A stretch of DNA of 64,000 nt, taken from contig NW_020312902.1 in assembly GCF_003265705.1 (NCBI RefSeq), forward strand, positions 8,070,631 through 8,134,630, written 5' to 3'. Source of the DNA: Callorhinus ursinus. Its lineage: Eukaryota; Chordata; Mammalia; Carnivora; Otariidae. Below the pieces are notes generated by a model. That model ran no database searches. It saw only the letters and a program-made list of their open reading frames with translations, and was not told the DNA's origin. Shown piece after piece: positions 12,471-25,000 of this stretch. Within the stretch, counting starts at the first letter, position 1, and each line of letters begins with the position of its first letter. Position numbers and translations under genes: made by a program.

Positions 12471-13041
12471 TCCACTTTGCCTGGTGAGCCAAACGTGAAG
12501 TTAGAGGAAGACCCATCAAAATTTCCCCCTACCTCTGCAAGCTCTGGTGGGACCCCAGGTGGTGGCCCCTTTGGCCCAGAGACACAGACGGCTGTGGTGT
12601 TTTGCCGTCTACTTCCCCAGTAGCACTGCCCCTCCTCCACCCCTGCCCTGAGGTAACACAGGCCTGGCCAACCACAGTATGGCCTTCTCTGGCCACGGAG
12701 ATTGGTTCAGGGAAGGACAGGTGTCCCAAACGAGCCCGATCACAGTTCCGCTCAGGACATCTGAGGAAGCTTCTCGGAAACACTCCAGCTCTCTTGTTGA
12801 AGGGACCGGGAGACTGAGAAGCCCGACCTGCTGCAGTCAATGAAGCCATCACGCCACCTAGAGGAGGGAGGTGGGGCTGCCTGGGGCCATCCCAGGGAGA
12901 CCCCCCCAAAACAAAATGAGCAGAAGGCAGAGTGGAGAGGAGCCAAGCCCTAATGATACCACTGAGGCCCCAAAGCCAGCTGCATCCGCAGCCAGGGCTA
13001 CTCCTGGACTTTTCATTTACACGAGCCAATAAATTCAGTAA

Positions 13042-13060
13042 TTTTTTTTTTTTTTTTTTA
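13042..13060 (+). repeat. poly(T) tract
   Basis: 18-19 T on the plus strand. No SINE or L1 body is attached to it. Confidence 0.85.
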
Positions 13061-13424
13061 CTTTAGTCCATAAGCTTAAATGAGATCATTTTCTATCACT
13101 TGCAGAGAAAGTCCTAGCTGATTCATGTCAACATAGGGACCATGATGCATGCATTCCCATGCAGTTGAAGTGGGTTTTGAGATGCTTTCACAGGAGAAGA
13201 GGCATTGTGACAGCCTGGGAGCAGAAAATCCTTTGTAAAGGGCAGAAAACAATGTGTTCTAGACCCTTGCTGCTTACACTGTGCTGTGAGAACCGGCAAC
13301 ACCGCCTGGGAGCGTGGTGGAAAGGCAGAATCACAGCCCTGCCCCAGTTCTACCGAACCAGAAATTTTAACAGGACCTGCAAGTGATTTGTACGCACATT
13401 AAAGTTCGAGAAGCTCTGTTAGAA

Positions 13425-13735
13425 TACTATCTGCTGCTTACGGGCTGGGTGACTATAAGCAGATTACCTGATTTCTCATGTGGACAGTGGCAATCCTACC
13501 AACACAATATAGAGATGCAGACATATGCAAAGCCAAAACAGTCCTAGGTTTTGATCATGGCTCTTCCAGTACCAATGATCTTGCCCAAGTCACTGAACTT
13601 CTTTGGGCCTCCGTTTCCTTATCTGTAAAACTGAGATAACGAATACCCGTCTGACAGGACTGACCTCAGGATTAGAGTAGATAATGTACGTGAAGTGTCT
13701 GGGGCATGACCTGACCCAGAGTACCAGGACTCAAT
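13425..13735 (-). repeat. MIR remnants (two adjacent)
   Basis: A short piece at 13425-13500 ('gggctgggtgactataagca') is followed by a longer one at 13545-13735 ('ttgcccaagtcactgaactt', 'cctccgtttccttatctgta', 'gagtagataatgtacgtgaa'). Confidence 0.65.
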
Positions 13736-13753
13736 TAAAAGTACCTATTCTTG

Positions 13754-13946
13754 GGCACCTGGGTGGCTCAGTTGGTTAAGCGACTGCCTTCGGCTCAGGT
13801 CATGATCCTGGAATCCTGGGATCGAGTCCCACCTCAGGCTCCCTGCTCAGCAGGGAGTCTGCTTCTCCCTCTGACCCTCCCCCCTCTCATGTGCTCTCTC
13901 TCTCTCTTGCTCTCTCAAATAAATAAATAAATAAAATCTTTTTAAA
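13754..13946 (+). mobile_element. CAN-SINE, antisense to RBM20
   Basis: tRNA-like head with 'cctgggtggctcagttggtt', a CT-rich linker, AATAAATAAATAAATAAAATC and an A-tail. A 17-bp target duplication (aaaagtacctattcttg) flanks it at 13737-13753 and 13947-13963. Confidence 0.95.
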
Positions 13947-14089
13947 AAAAGTACCTATTCTTGTTATTATTGTTGTACTGTTATTGTTATTATCCACCCT
14001 ACACACCTCACAGGGGAAGGTGAGGGCAGGGCTCAAAGAGATAATACATGAGGGAAAAAAGTGCTTAAAACCAAAAAGCTCAAAGTAGA

Positions 14090-14190
14090 GTCCTTTCCTG
14101 ATCTGGTAAACTGAGGTTCACACAGTTGAAGCACCTTGTCCAAGCTCATCAAAGCAGGACGAGGTAAAACCAAGGTAGCACCAGCACCCT
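14090..14190 (+). repeat. MIR remnant
   Basis: 'ctggtaaactgaggttcaca' and 'agcaccttgtccaagctcat' follow the MIR 3' half. Confidence 0.55.
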
Positions 14191-14239
14191 CCCATCTGGA
14201 CTAGGTCACATGGTTTGCCGGTGGTTCCGTTTTCCCGTT

Positions 14240-14350
14240 CTTCCTCACACCGGACTGTGAGCTCCTCGGCCAGCTTGCTATGTCTTTACCCACGGTGCCC
14301 GACCCAGTTCCTGCCCGCAGTGGGCACTCAGCAAACACGTGCTGAATACA
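14240..14350 (+). repeat. LINE2 3' end
   Basis: 'cggactgtgagctcctcg', then 'gcagtgggcactcagcaaac' and 'acgtgctgaa' give a clear L2 terminus. Confidence 0.7.
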
Positions 14351-14854
14351 GACCGTGACCATCTGACTCTTTAACCCATGGTGTTTGTACCACCCCAAAC
14401 AATTTCCCACAGGAAGGTACTACGGTGCCTTAGTACCTTAAAAAGCTGAGTACTCCTGCTAATCCTAATTCCAATCTTACAACAACATCTCATTTAGAGA
14501 CCGAAGATCCACTGGGAATTTAGTGCAGAAATTCAATTCTAGCCTCCAGGGGAGAATCCAGGAGAATAGAAACTTTGGCTGCATACAGAATGAGATGGGA
14601 TCTTTCATTTGTCTGAGAAAAGCAACATGCTTTCATTCCCCAGGGGAAAATAAAAATGCCAGGTTCTGCTAGAATTGTTGGCAAAAGAACTTCAGAAGCA
14701 ATATTGCAAGGAAAGCAGAATCAAGGCTTTGGCAACATTACCATCTACACATGTAGACTTGTCAGAATGCTACTCCTAGCTAGCAACAACCGCTGAGCCT
14801 TTGTCTCCTGCCTTCAATCTTGAAGGCAAATTCAAGGTTGTGGGTCTTGAACAA

Positions 14855-16063
14855 AATGGACCCTCAGTAAATGTGGGATAAGCTGAAGCAAACTGGTAGG
14901 GCCCTATTACGATGGGACAGTAGACAGCACAAAATAAGAAGTAGATTTGAATACAAATATAGCAATTTAATTACAATAAATCCAAATGGACTAAGGGCTC
15001 CAGTTAATTGAACTTCTTGCAAACCATGAAGAAGACACAATCTAAAGAAAAGCATGGGCAAATGACCTTAAAAGAAACGTTCCACTACAAAAGATCCAAA
15101 TGGAATGGCCAATGAACATAGGAAAAAGGGATCACCTCAATTAATAATCAGGAAAATAAAAAAATAAAACCATGATGGGGTGCCTGGGTGGCTCAGTTGG
15201 TTAAGTGTCCGGCTCTTGGTTTCTGCTCAGGTCATGATCTCAGGGTCTTGAGATGGAGCCTCGTGTCAGGCTCTCTGCTCAGCGGGGAATCCGCTTCTCT
15301 CCTCCTTCTCCTCCTCCCCCCACTCATGTGTGTGCTCTTTCTAAAATAAATAAATAAATCTTAAAAAAAAAAAAGAAAAGAAAAAGAAAACCATGATAAA
15401 CCAATATACTCTCCCAGATAGACAAAAATTAAAAAGTCATATAACAAAATGTTAGTAACAATGCATACCACTGCAAACTCTTACACGAGTAGGAATGTAA
15501 ATCTGGGACAACTAATTTTGAAAAGGGCTTGCTAGTAAAGTTCAGGGCAAGCATGCCTTGAGATGTAGCAACTCCACTCCTAATTATGTGTGTGCCCCTA
15601 GTTATTCGCTTGTGTACGTATGTACCAGGATAGCATGTTCAAGAATGTTTATAGTAACTTGTCCCTAATACCCTAAAACTGGAAACAGCCCAAATGTCCA
15701 TCAACAGCAGAACGTATAAATAAATTCATAGCCATACAACGGAAATTTATGTAACAGTGAAAATAAATAGACACACCCAGCATGGATGGCAGATGTTGAA
15801 TGAAAGAACACAAAGAGTGGAATTCCATTCATGTAAAGGTCAAAATTAGGCAAAACTAAATGATAATGTTAAGGGAGGCAGAAATGGGTTGTAGAACTAT
15901 AAGGAAAAGCAAAGAAAAGATCATCCTCACAGTCAGGAGAGTGGAAAGGGCGGGGTGCAGCTTGACAAGGGACTCAAAGGGACTTCTGGGTGCCGCTGGT
16001 GTTGTATTTCTTGACTTCGGTGGTGGTTTTATGGGATTTATGGGATTTCAACCATTACTACTT
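14855..16063 (+). mobile_element. Old L1 3' part, interrupted by a SINE
   Basis: The stretch before 15166 resembles the end of L1 ORF2 ('gaaaagcatgggcaaatgac', 'ggccaatgaacataggaaaa'). The stretch after 15397 carries the L1 3' region ('gtaacaatgcataccactgc', 'ccaaatgtccatcaacagca', 'ggaattccattcatgtaaag'). The SINE at 15177-15386 splits it. Frames are broken throughout. Confidence 0.75.
15177..15386 (+). mobile_element. CAN-SINE inserted in old L1
   Basis: Head 'ggtgcctgggtggctcagtt', CT-rich linker, AATAAATAAATAAATC and A-rich tail. Target duplication aaaaccatgat at 15166-15176 and 15387-15397. It is nested in the L1, so it is younger than the L1. Confidence 0.93.
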
Positions 16064-16236
16064 AAAGAAAATTTTTTTTAAGTATTTATTGATTTATTTG
16101 AGGAGTGGGGGAAGCAGAGGGGGAGGGACAAGCAGACTCCACACTGAGCACAGAGCCCAACGAGGGGCTTGAGATCATTACCTGAACCGAAATCAAGAGT
16201 CGGAGGCCTAACCGACTGAGCCACCCCGGTACCCCC
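16064..16236 (-). mobile_element. CAN-SINE (diverged)
   Basis: Complement orientation: 'aagtatttattgatttattt', GA-rich linker, then 'gactgagccaccccggtacc'. Imperfect duplication cattactactt / cattattactt just outside both ends. Confidence 0.88.
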
Positions 16237-16589
16237 ATTATTACTTTTTAAACTATACAGTACATAATTAGTCATTTTTCTGAATAAAGTAAGGAAGAAA
16301 GGAAAGAAAAGAAAAAAGAGAGAAATGCAGAACAAGCTAAAACAGAAACAAAAGCCCTATTTGGAATTATCTGAATTCATCCCTGACAGTCATTCTGACA
16401 ACGGCCAATTCAGTCATGTGCTGCCTAGAAGGATTTCTATGGGGCTTAAGACATAATCATAGAGGACAGAGGAGAGAATAAGAGATCAAGGTGGAGTGGT
16501 GATGAGACAGGAAGAAAAAGTTACTGAAGATCTCTATGGGTAGAGAAGGAGGTTATACGTAGAGGTTTATGCTTGGAGCTCCCACCTCT

Positions 16590-17025
<436 letters not shown>

Positions 17026-17073
17026 CTAGGGAAAAATGGAAGGACATAGGCTGAAGTTGACTTGAATGGTCTT

Positions 17074-17229
17074 TTGTTGTTGTTGGGGGGGAAGGGGCCG
17101 AGGGAGAGGGGGAGAGAGAGAATCTTGAGCAGGCTCCACACCCAGCACAGAGCCTGACGAGGGTCAGATCATGACCTGAGCTGAAATCAAGAGTCAGACG
17201 CTTAACCCGCTGAGCCACCCAGGCGCCCC
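17074..17229 (-). mobile_element. CAN-SINE 48 nt upstream of exon 7
   Basis: Sense to RBM20. The head (complement of 'gctgagccacccaggcgccc') and GA-rich linker are clear. The tail is short, 'ttttgttgttgttgg' on the plus strand. A perfect 16-bp duplication tgacttgaatggtctt lies at 17058-17073 and 17230-17245. The exon-side copy sits in the expected branch-point zone of exon 7. Confidence 0.93.
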
Positions 17230-17274
17230 TGACTTGAATGGTCTTAAACAAAATTCAATACTATGTGTAATTCC

Positions 17275-17540
17275 ATGTCTATGAAGTTCAAGATAGGCAA
17301 AATGAATCAATGCTGATAGAAGTTAGAGCTGAGCTTCCCTCTAGGGTGGGGGTGGGGTTCTGACTGGGTGGGGCATGAGAAAACCTTCTGAGGTTCTCTG
17401 GAAATGTTCTCTATCCTGACCTTCATGGTAATTACATGGGTGTACACATGTAGAAAATTAATGGAGTTGTATACTTAAGACTAGTACACTTTAGAGTGTG
17501 TATTTTATACTTCAATAGAAAGAAAAAAGATCAGTACAAG
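17275..17540 (+). repeat. Old L1 3' terminus
   Basis: 'gaaatgttctctatcctgac', 'gtaattacatgggtgtacac' and 'tatacttcaatagaaagaaa' are the usual end of old mammalian L1 3' UTRs. Confidence 0.7.
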
Positions 17541-18379
17541 AAGCTGTCTTTGATCCCATCTGTTCAAAGAGACCTATTTATTAACTTCACCCAAAGAGCT
17601 CATTATGAGATGGCCCCTCTCCTGATTCCCCTGATTACCAATAATTCGTAAATTATGTATATCCATCCTGGGCTGCATCATGCCCCAGGAGCCCTCCTGG
17701 GATGGGAGGATCCATTAACCCACAGTTCCCTGAGACTCTGTAGTGGGGAGAGCAAGTCTATTGTATAAGTGACCTTGGGCTGATCCTTGCAAAATGTGCT
17801 ATTTTGTTACAATGAGGGCAGGAGACAGAGACCCAGCCATGGGTCTTTGAGCTCTCACTTTTTTTGCAAAGAAAGAAAAATACTAAACAACCCAGGGGCT
17901 CCCAAGGCTTGAAAGAAGGCATGGCTTTTTGAGTTACAGAGAGAAGAAAACCCTCAGTTATAGCTCTACAGCATTTTCCCTCTTTATTTAACTGTTCTGA
18001 TAAAACACAAGAAAATGGGCTTTTGCATTCAATCAGTGTCTCCAGAGAGTGTCTAAATAGACGATTTTCACCGACCTGCTAGTTTACCCCAGTAGCTGCT
18101 GTGGCGGATTCATCCTGTTACCATTGCTTAGATTTGTTTGGTTTGTACTATATGGACAGCGCACAGTCCTTCGATGTTGAAAAGGGAAAGTGGTCTGTGA
18201 CAAGGGAGCCCTCAGTGCGAGCCCCTACACTCCCAGTTCCTTGAACCGAGTGGGCTAACCAAGCTCGTCTTCCGTCCTTCCCTCAAATCTGTTTCTGAAT
18301 TTCAGAGATGCTTTTCCCTGCTGTCACAGTCTATGGCAGATATGTGAGAGATGAAGAAGTCAAGATTCTTTAGGGTTTT

Positions 18380-18490
18380 ATTTCAGATCCTGCCACCCAG
18401 CTTTCCAAGTGCCTCTTGCTTGATGCAAACATTTTAGCACCTCCAGCTCTCAACTGTCAAATGGGAATAATACTAATTCAGGGAATCTCA
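18380..18490 (-). repeat. MIR remnant
   Basis: 'caactgtcaaatgggaataa', preceded by diverged MIR complement. Confidence 0.5.
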
Positions 18491-18662
18491 CTGCATTAAT
18501 GTTACAAGCTGAATTTTGTACACTTACCCAAAATAGAATTCTGAGCAGTCAGAACAAAGGGACTAAGGGAATAGTCTAAGCCCACGTTGTTGGAGGAAGA
18601 CCACCGATGATCTGATGTGGCTCAGAGTCTCTCAAGTTCATGCATTAAGAAAAGAACTTCCC

Positions 18663-18838
18663 GGGGCGCCTGAGTGGCTCAGATGGTTAAGCATCTGCCT
18701 TCAGCTCAGGTCATGATCTCAGTGTCCTGAGATCCCACATCCCGCTCTCTGCTCAGCGGGGCATCTGCCTCTCCCTCTGTGCTCACATGTGCTCTCTCTC
18801 TCAAATAAATAAGTCAATAAAATGTTTAAAAAAAAAAG
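18663..18838 (+). mobile_element. CAN-SINE, first of tandem pair
   Basis: Head 'ggggcgcctgagtggctcag', CT-rich linker, AATAAATAAGTCAATAAAATG tail and A-run. The following 'aaaagaacttccc' repeats the sequence before the element (18650-18662), so this is its target duplication. Confidence 0.93.
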
Positions 18839-18851
18839 AAAAGAACTTCCC

Positions 18852-19066
18852 GGGGAGCCTGGATGGCTCAGCCAGTTGTGCCCTACTCTTGGTTTTGGCT
18901 CAGGTCATGATCTCAAGGTGGTGGGACTGAGCCCTGCATCAGGCTTTGTGCGCAGTGTGAAGTCCACTTGAGATTCTTTCCCTCTCCCTCCCTCTGTGCC
19001 CCTCCCCTTGCTCACACACTTTCTAAATAAATAAATAAATAAGTAAATAAATAAAATCTTAAAAAA
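18852..19066 (+). mobile_element. CAN-SINE, second of tandem pair
   Basis: Starts directly after the duplicated 'aaaagaacttccc'. Head 'ggggagcctggatggctcag', CT-rich linker, repeated AAAT tail. It is followed by 'aaaagaatatc', so both members used the same short A-rich target. Confidence 0.9.
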
Positions 19067-19683
19067 GAAAAGAATATCTATGTCTGCTCCTTTGGTTCAC
19101 AAAGTAAAAATATTTATTAACAGTAAAAGATAAAATATTCTTATTCCTGACCATTTCTCTGTATAGACTCCTCCTTTGACTTTAGAAGCAAAGACAGCCA
19201 TATATATTAACCCTCAAGTTCTCACTCAACCCACACGGGTTAAGGGTTCTTTGTCCTTTAGACTTACCAGGCACCCATCAATTCCCACCCACTCTCCTGC
19301 TACAAGACCCAAGGGCCTCAGATGCTAACACCAAAGATCTGTGAAACCATCTGTTCAGTCAGTTGTTGGCTCGCTCCAAATCCAAGCTCTCAGATACGAG
19401 ATGCTTAGACGGTAAAACAGTCGCATTAGCTCAGGGGGTTCGTAACACAGTGAAAAGACTCAAGTCCATGGGCTTCTATCTTGGGGGCCAGTTAGTTTAT
19501 CTATGTTAATGAGTCCCTCATTCCAAAGTATCTCCTTCCCTCCAGGCAACTCACAGAGGCCTGTACCCATTACAAGGAGGGTAAGCTGAGACAGGGTAAA
19601 CAAAACACCACCACCAAACAAAAACCTCTGTGCTGTACCAACAAGAGGCCCAGCTGTGTATTACCTCTTTATTTTAAGAAAAC

Positions 19684-19867
19684 TTTTTTTTTAAGATTTT
19701 ATTTATTTATTTGAGAGCGAGAGAGAGCAGAGCAGGAGGGAGGGGCAGAGAGAGAAGCAGGCTCCCCACTGAGCAGGGAGCCCAATATGGGGCTTGACTC
19801 TGGGACCCTGGGATCATGACCTGAGCTGAAGGCAGCCATTTAACCAACTGAGCCACGTAGGAGCCCC
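19684..19867 (-). mobile_element. CAN-SINE, sense to RBM20
   Basis: 'ttttttttaagattttattt', GA-rich linker, complement of head ending 'gagccacgtaggagcccc'. It lies directly beside the next SINE. Confidence 0.92.
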
Positions 19868-19883
19868 AAGGATACCTTCTTTA

Positions 19884-20074
19884 AAAAAAAAAAGATTCCA
19901 TTTATTTATTTGTCAGAGGGAGAGAGCGCACAAGCAGGGGGAGCGGCGGGCAGAGGGAGAAGCAGACTCCCCGCTGAGCAAGGAGCCCACTGTGGGACTC
20001 GATCCCAGGGTCCTGAGATCATGACCTGAGCCGAGGGCAGACGCTTAACTGACTGAGCCACCCAGGCACCCCCC
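19884..20074 (-). mobile_element. CAN-SINE near exon 6 donor
   Basis: 'gattccatttatttatttgt', GA-rich linker, head complement ending 'ccacccaggcacccccc'. Imperfect duplication at 19868-19883 and 20075-20090 (aaggataccttcttta against aagaatagcttcttta). It lies about 85 nt beyond the exon 6 donor. Confidence 0.93.
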
Positions 20075-20129
20075 AAGAATAGCTTCTTTAAAAAAAATTA
20101 TATAGTTCCCTCCACCAATGTGTGGTCTA

Positions 20130-20303
<174 letters not shown>

Positions 20304-20584
20304 CTAATGGGAACAGAGGGCTGTGGCTAGTCTTCAAAATACACTTCCCTCTGGCCTTCTGTCCCCAGATGTTCCTAATGACCATCTTCACCCCAATAAT
20401 GATTGCAAAAGGATAACTTATGAAATTAGTGCAGGAAAAGAATCCATTCCCAGACATGTATATCAATTTTATGCCACCCCATTACAGAAAAGATTTGCAA
20501 CATTTTACTGAGCAATCACATCCAGACTGTCAGAGATGTGGTGGAAGGCTGTACAACTATGATCTCTTGACATTAAGCGCAATA

Positions 20585-21080
20585 TTTAATAAAACTTAAA
20601 GTACAGATAGCCCATGATCTTGCCATCCCACTTCTGGAAATCTATCCTACAGAAATAAATGAACCAATATATAGACACCTATGTTCAAGGACACTGCAGT
20701 TATTTATAAGGTGGCAAAAAATTCTGGAAACAGGCTGTGTGTCCAAGAATAGGGGAATGTTTGAGTAAATGATGGTTCAAGCATACAATGTAAGACGACA
20801 GACCCATTAAAAGGCAGAGGTAAATGAACCGATAAGGAATAATTTTAAGATAGTTAAGCAAAAAAAAAAAAAAAAAAAAAAAAAAACAAGTTGCCAGAAA
20901 ACATGTGTAGGACAATGCCTTTTTTGTTAAACAAAACAAAAAATCAGCACATGAGAAAGAGACACATCAAGCAAGTGTTGTAAAGTTTTGATCATTGTTG
21001 GAACTCGGGGTTAGATCATACTAGTCTGTACTGTTCTGTACGTTTGAAATTTTTCATAATGAAAAATTTTTCAAGATATT
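20585..21080 (+). repeat. Old L1/HAL1-like 3' region
   Basis: 'tgccatcccacttctggaaa', 'aatatatagacacctatgtt' and 'atttttcataatgaaaaatt' follow the pattern of old L1 or HAL1 3' ends. A long A-run sits at about 20861-20886. Confidence 0.6.
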
Positions 21081-21185
21081 AGCACAGACAGAGAAAGGCA
21101 GGCAGGGGAGGATACCTATCAACTTGTCAACACTAGTTATCTTCAAAGAGCAGAACTGGAAAGAAGTAGGAGGAAAGAGGTTTTT

Positions 21186-21361
21186 TTTTGTTTAAAGATT
21201 TTATTTATTTATTCATGAGAGACAGAGAGAGAGAGAGAAGCAGAGGGAGAAGCAGGCTCCCCGCTGAGCAGGGAGCCCGATGCGGGACTCGATCCCAGGA
21301 CCCTGGGATCATGACCTGAGCCGAAGGCAGACGCTTAACCATCTGAGCCACCCAGGCGCCC
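21186..21361 (-). mobile_element. CAN-SINE, sense to RBM20
   Basis: 'aaagattttatttatttatt', GA repeats, head complement ending 'gagccacccaggcgccc'. Perfect duplication aggaaagaggttttt at 21171-21185 and 21362-21376. Confidence 0.95.
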
Positions 21362-23869
21362 AGGAAAGAGGTTTTTAACATTTTTCTCATATACCTCATA
21401 TTGTGTGACTACAGAAAAAAAAAGCACAGCAAGGATTTGTGGGAACCTTACATATAGACATCCACAACAACCTGTGGTTTAGGGCAGTGGCTTTCACAAC
21501 TGTGTTAGCCTTGAATCCTCTCCTCAAATACAAGCTTGCCCACCAGCCCAACATATTCCACAAATAAGAGGAGACAAACCCCGGGGTCTGGACAAACCTC
21601 GGGGTCCAGCCCCCTGCCGCCGCCACCAGCCAGCAGCTCCAAAGGACCTCTGAGGAGCACAGTTGGGAAGCCAAGACTCGGGCCTAATCAAAGCTCTGGG
21701 AGGAAGTGCATCTCTTTTGTCTGTGCAAACCTTAATCAGCCTGGAGTCTCTGGGAGGTTCAAGAATTAGTACCCAGAAGCCAATCCAGTGTGGAAGAGAA
21801 GGATGCAATTTTCCAAACCTGAAACATGGTCTAATAGCATAGCCCACATCTGCATAATCACCATATTCTATGATACAGTGAACTTCAACATCTAATTATA
21901 TTTGATGTGGGTCTCGTCCCTCGCGAGGGCTAATATTTGGGTAATTCTATCACAAAAGCCCTCATTTGTCTCATCTGGGCTGAGGACAATTAAGAGTCAG
22001 TAAGAATTTCCTTTTATGGCTCAGCCCTGAATTGGAGAAACCCAAATGCCCCTTGCAGACCTCCCCCGCACGATGTCCAGAGGTCAAGCACTTTCCCAAA
22101 AAGGAACGGGATTGAGCGTTAAGGCCCAGGCAGCTCCCAGCGCATCCCTGCACCTCCAAGGAGTGCAAACAGAGCTCTTCGTAAGCTCTGAGACTTTGCG
22201 TCTGAGTCTGGCTAACAAGAACTGAACTCTTCTCCAGGATGACTGTCTCTGTCTCTCCTTTAGGGTGAGCGGGCCACATAAAGACCACAGACCCTGCTGA
22301 GCTCTGAGGCAGGGCAAAGTGGCTGGTCCTCAGAGTTTATCAACAGGCAGGCCGAGCTGGGTGCTCTGCCTGGCCTCCTCCAAGCAAGCCCACTTCTGCC
22401 CCATGTGACACTGCTGTGGTCGGCCTGGGCTAACTCGTGCTTGGACGACAGGGCAGACACACAAAACCACGGGGCCATTTTGGGCTGCTCCCTGCTCCTT
22501 GCCTGTCTGGTTGCCTAGTGACCGGCATGAAGGCCAGCACCTCTGTCACTGTCTCCTCCAGGCTGGAAAAAGCTGCCCACAAAGCTTGTACCCGAGCTGC
22601 TGGGCGGTGGAACAGGCCTCCTGAAGAGTAAGCACCCCCTCAGCTGCCAGTCACCAAAGCGCAAGAGGAATTCATGCTGTGGACACTGTTCGGTCCTAAA
22701 ATGAATGGGTCTCAGTTAAGGTTTACTCTCAAGTTTTAAAAATATATTTCATGAGCACTTTCTTCCCCTAAGATTTTTAATCAGAAATAAAAGTTGGATT
22801 TTATCGATTCCCTTGTTGTCACTTAATATCACGTCATCATGAGACTTTTAGTAGCCTCCCAGTTACTTATACTAATTTGGAGCTTCTCAACTGGTAATGG
22901 GGCCCATGGGTCTGCACTTGACTGACTCAGGGTAGAGGCCAAGGACCTCCAGTGAACCACCAGCAGCTTCTTCACTTCAACCGGTTTACTTCCATTTCTC
23001 ATTTTCTGAAGTGACCCATGAAATGAAAATCTTGAGGACTGAAAAATCTTGAGAATCGCCATATTAATGGTTTGTTTGTGTTGTGTCTGGCTTCAGGGCA
23101 AGTGAGAAACCCTATCTGGTTAGGAAAAAACAAAACAAAACATTTTTTGTGTTATATTCTTTCGCAAATATTTGATTTAGGATAGTTTGGTCTATATTCT
23201 TTTCTCTCATAAATCTAAAATACCTTCTCATTAAACTCAATTAGGTTCAAAATCATATTTGATTCATAACAGGTGTCCAGTTATATGCATAATCATTCTA
23301 ATCTATTCTTGAGACCGTTTATATAAATGCAGCTATTATTTGCTTTATGCCCTATGGCGGATCCACACAATGAGGCAGAAAAAGGGAGGGAGGAGAGCCG
23401 AACAGGGAGAGGAAGGGAGAAGGAGGTCTTCAGGTGAACAGCTAGAGTAAAATTTGTCCCCAGGGGGCACAGAGGACCCTGAGTGCCTTTGAGCATGCCG
23501 TAAGATGCTATACACTAATTCCCAGCCTGGGTTTTCTAATGAGTCCTTAAGGGTCTTTGAAGGTAATAGTATTTCAAAGGAGGGTCATGATTTTTGACAT
23601 TTAAAAAACCTGAGTTGAGTCTTTATTCTAGCAATATGGTAACCCTGGTTAGATCTTAGGCTGATGCGAAATTCTGAATGGTTATGTCTGTGGTTTTGAT
23701 TAATAAAAACGGGTAACTAGTTAATTACTCACTAATATAAGTACTTTCTTTGGCAGATACAGTACTTTTCCAAACATGGCATGCAGGGCAGTGGCTGCTT
23801 GAGGACGGGAGGAGTAGATGATGAAGGGGTTGGGCTGTAAGAAGCGTGGGGTTTCCAGATGTAGTGGGA

Positions 23870-23985
23870 GACAGGGGACTTGGATCCGAGTGCCAGCCTG
23901 GCCACTGGCTGGGTGCATGGCAGGGAAAAACTCATTTTCCTCTCTGAGCCTCAGTTTCCCAATGTCTGGAATGAGGGAGGTAACC
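23870..23985 (-). repeat. MIR remnant
   Basis: 'ctgagcctcagtttcccaat' preceded by 'ggccactggctgggtgcatg' is MIR complement. Confidence 0.6.
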
Positions 23986-24479
23986 TATACATAGAGAATC
24001 CTTTCCCGATGTGAAATATCTGTGTTTGTGTGCTTCCAAATTCTATAACTCCACTCCTCCCAGAAGACTTACCCAGCTAAACCCTAGGATCTAGGACAAT
24101 GATAACCTTCCCCAACTGTGTTGGGCATAAGCAGGAAACCTGTGTCTTTCCCACCAGCTGTCCCAGTGAATGTAATGTTTTGCCCTCCCTCTCTATGGGA
24201 TCAGCTGGTTTCAGCATATGCATTTGTTCACAAGCATGTTCATCCTGCAGACGTGCCTATGTTGGGGGTGGTCTTATCTTTACGGGACTGAAGATAAGTT
24301 CCAAGCAGTGAGCACCTTGCTGAAGAGCCCTGCCACTCCCTGAATGACTCTGTGTCTGTAGCGCCTAGAAGAGGTGAGATGATATATTGGGATGTACTAA
24401 AGAGGCAGGTCTGGTGCCTCCCTGAGGACAGACACACACCAAGTCTGGGCCGTAAGTTCTCCAGGGACCAGGGCCAGGG

Positions 24480-24700
24480 CAGTGAGAGCATCAGACAGAC
24501 CTGGATCTGCGTCTACTCCCCAGTGACTAACCCTGGGGAAGTTTCTTAATTTCTCCAAGCCTGAGTTTGCTTATCTATAAAACAGGGAAAACAAAAATTG
24601 ATTCCACAGGACTCTTTAGAAGACAAAAATGCTATAAAGTATGTAAATTGCCTTGGTGCAATGCCTGGCATCCAGCAGGCTCCTTAAAATATATATGTCG
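24480..24700 (-). repeat. MIR remnant
   Basis: 'gcctgagtttgcttatctat', 'aaagtatgtaaattgccttg' and 'gtgcaatgcctggcatccag' give an almost full-length MIR complement. Confidence 0.75.
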
Positions 24701-24801
24701 CTTTCATTCCCCCAACAGTTAAAGGATATGCTATGATGGTCCCCGACTGAGAAAAAAAATGCAACTGTACTGTGATTATGTAAGAGAAAGTCCGTGTTCT
24801 T

Positions 24802-25000
24802 TTTTTTTTTTTACGATTTTATTTTTTTATCTGACAGAGAGAGACACAACGAGAGAGGGAACACAAACAGGAGGAGAGGGAGAGGGAGAAGCAGGCTTTC
24901 CGCTGAGCTGGGAACCCAATGTGGGGCTCGATCCCAGGACCCTGGGACCATGACCTGAGCTGAAGGCGGACGCTTAATGGCTGAGCCACGCAGGCAAACC
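24802..25000 (-). mobile_element. CAN-SINE, sense to RBM20
   Basis: T-run, 'gattttatttttttatctga', GA linker, head complement ending 'gagccacgcaggcaaacc'. An 18-bp duplication with one mismatch (gagaaagtccgtgttctt) lies at 24784-24801 and 25001-25018. Confidence 0.94.

Noticed and set aside
17074..17229. tRNA gene, because of the tRNA-like head
   Set aside because: It is the tRNA-derived head of a CAN-SINE with a linker and target duplication; there is no intact cloverleaf.
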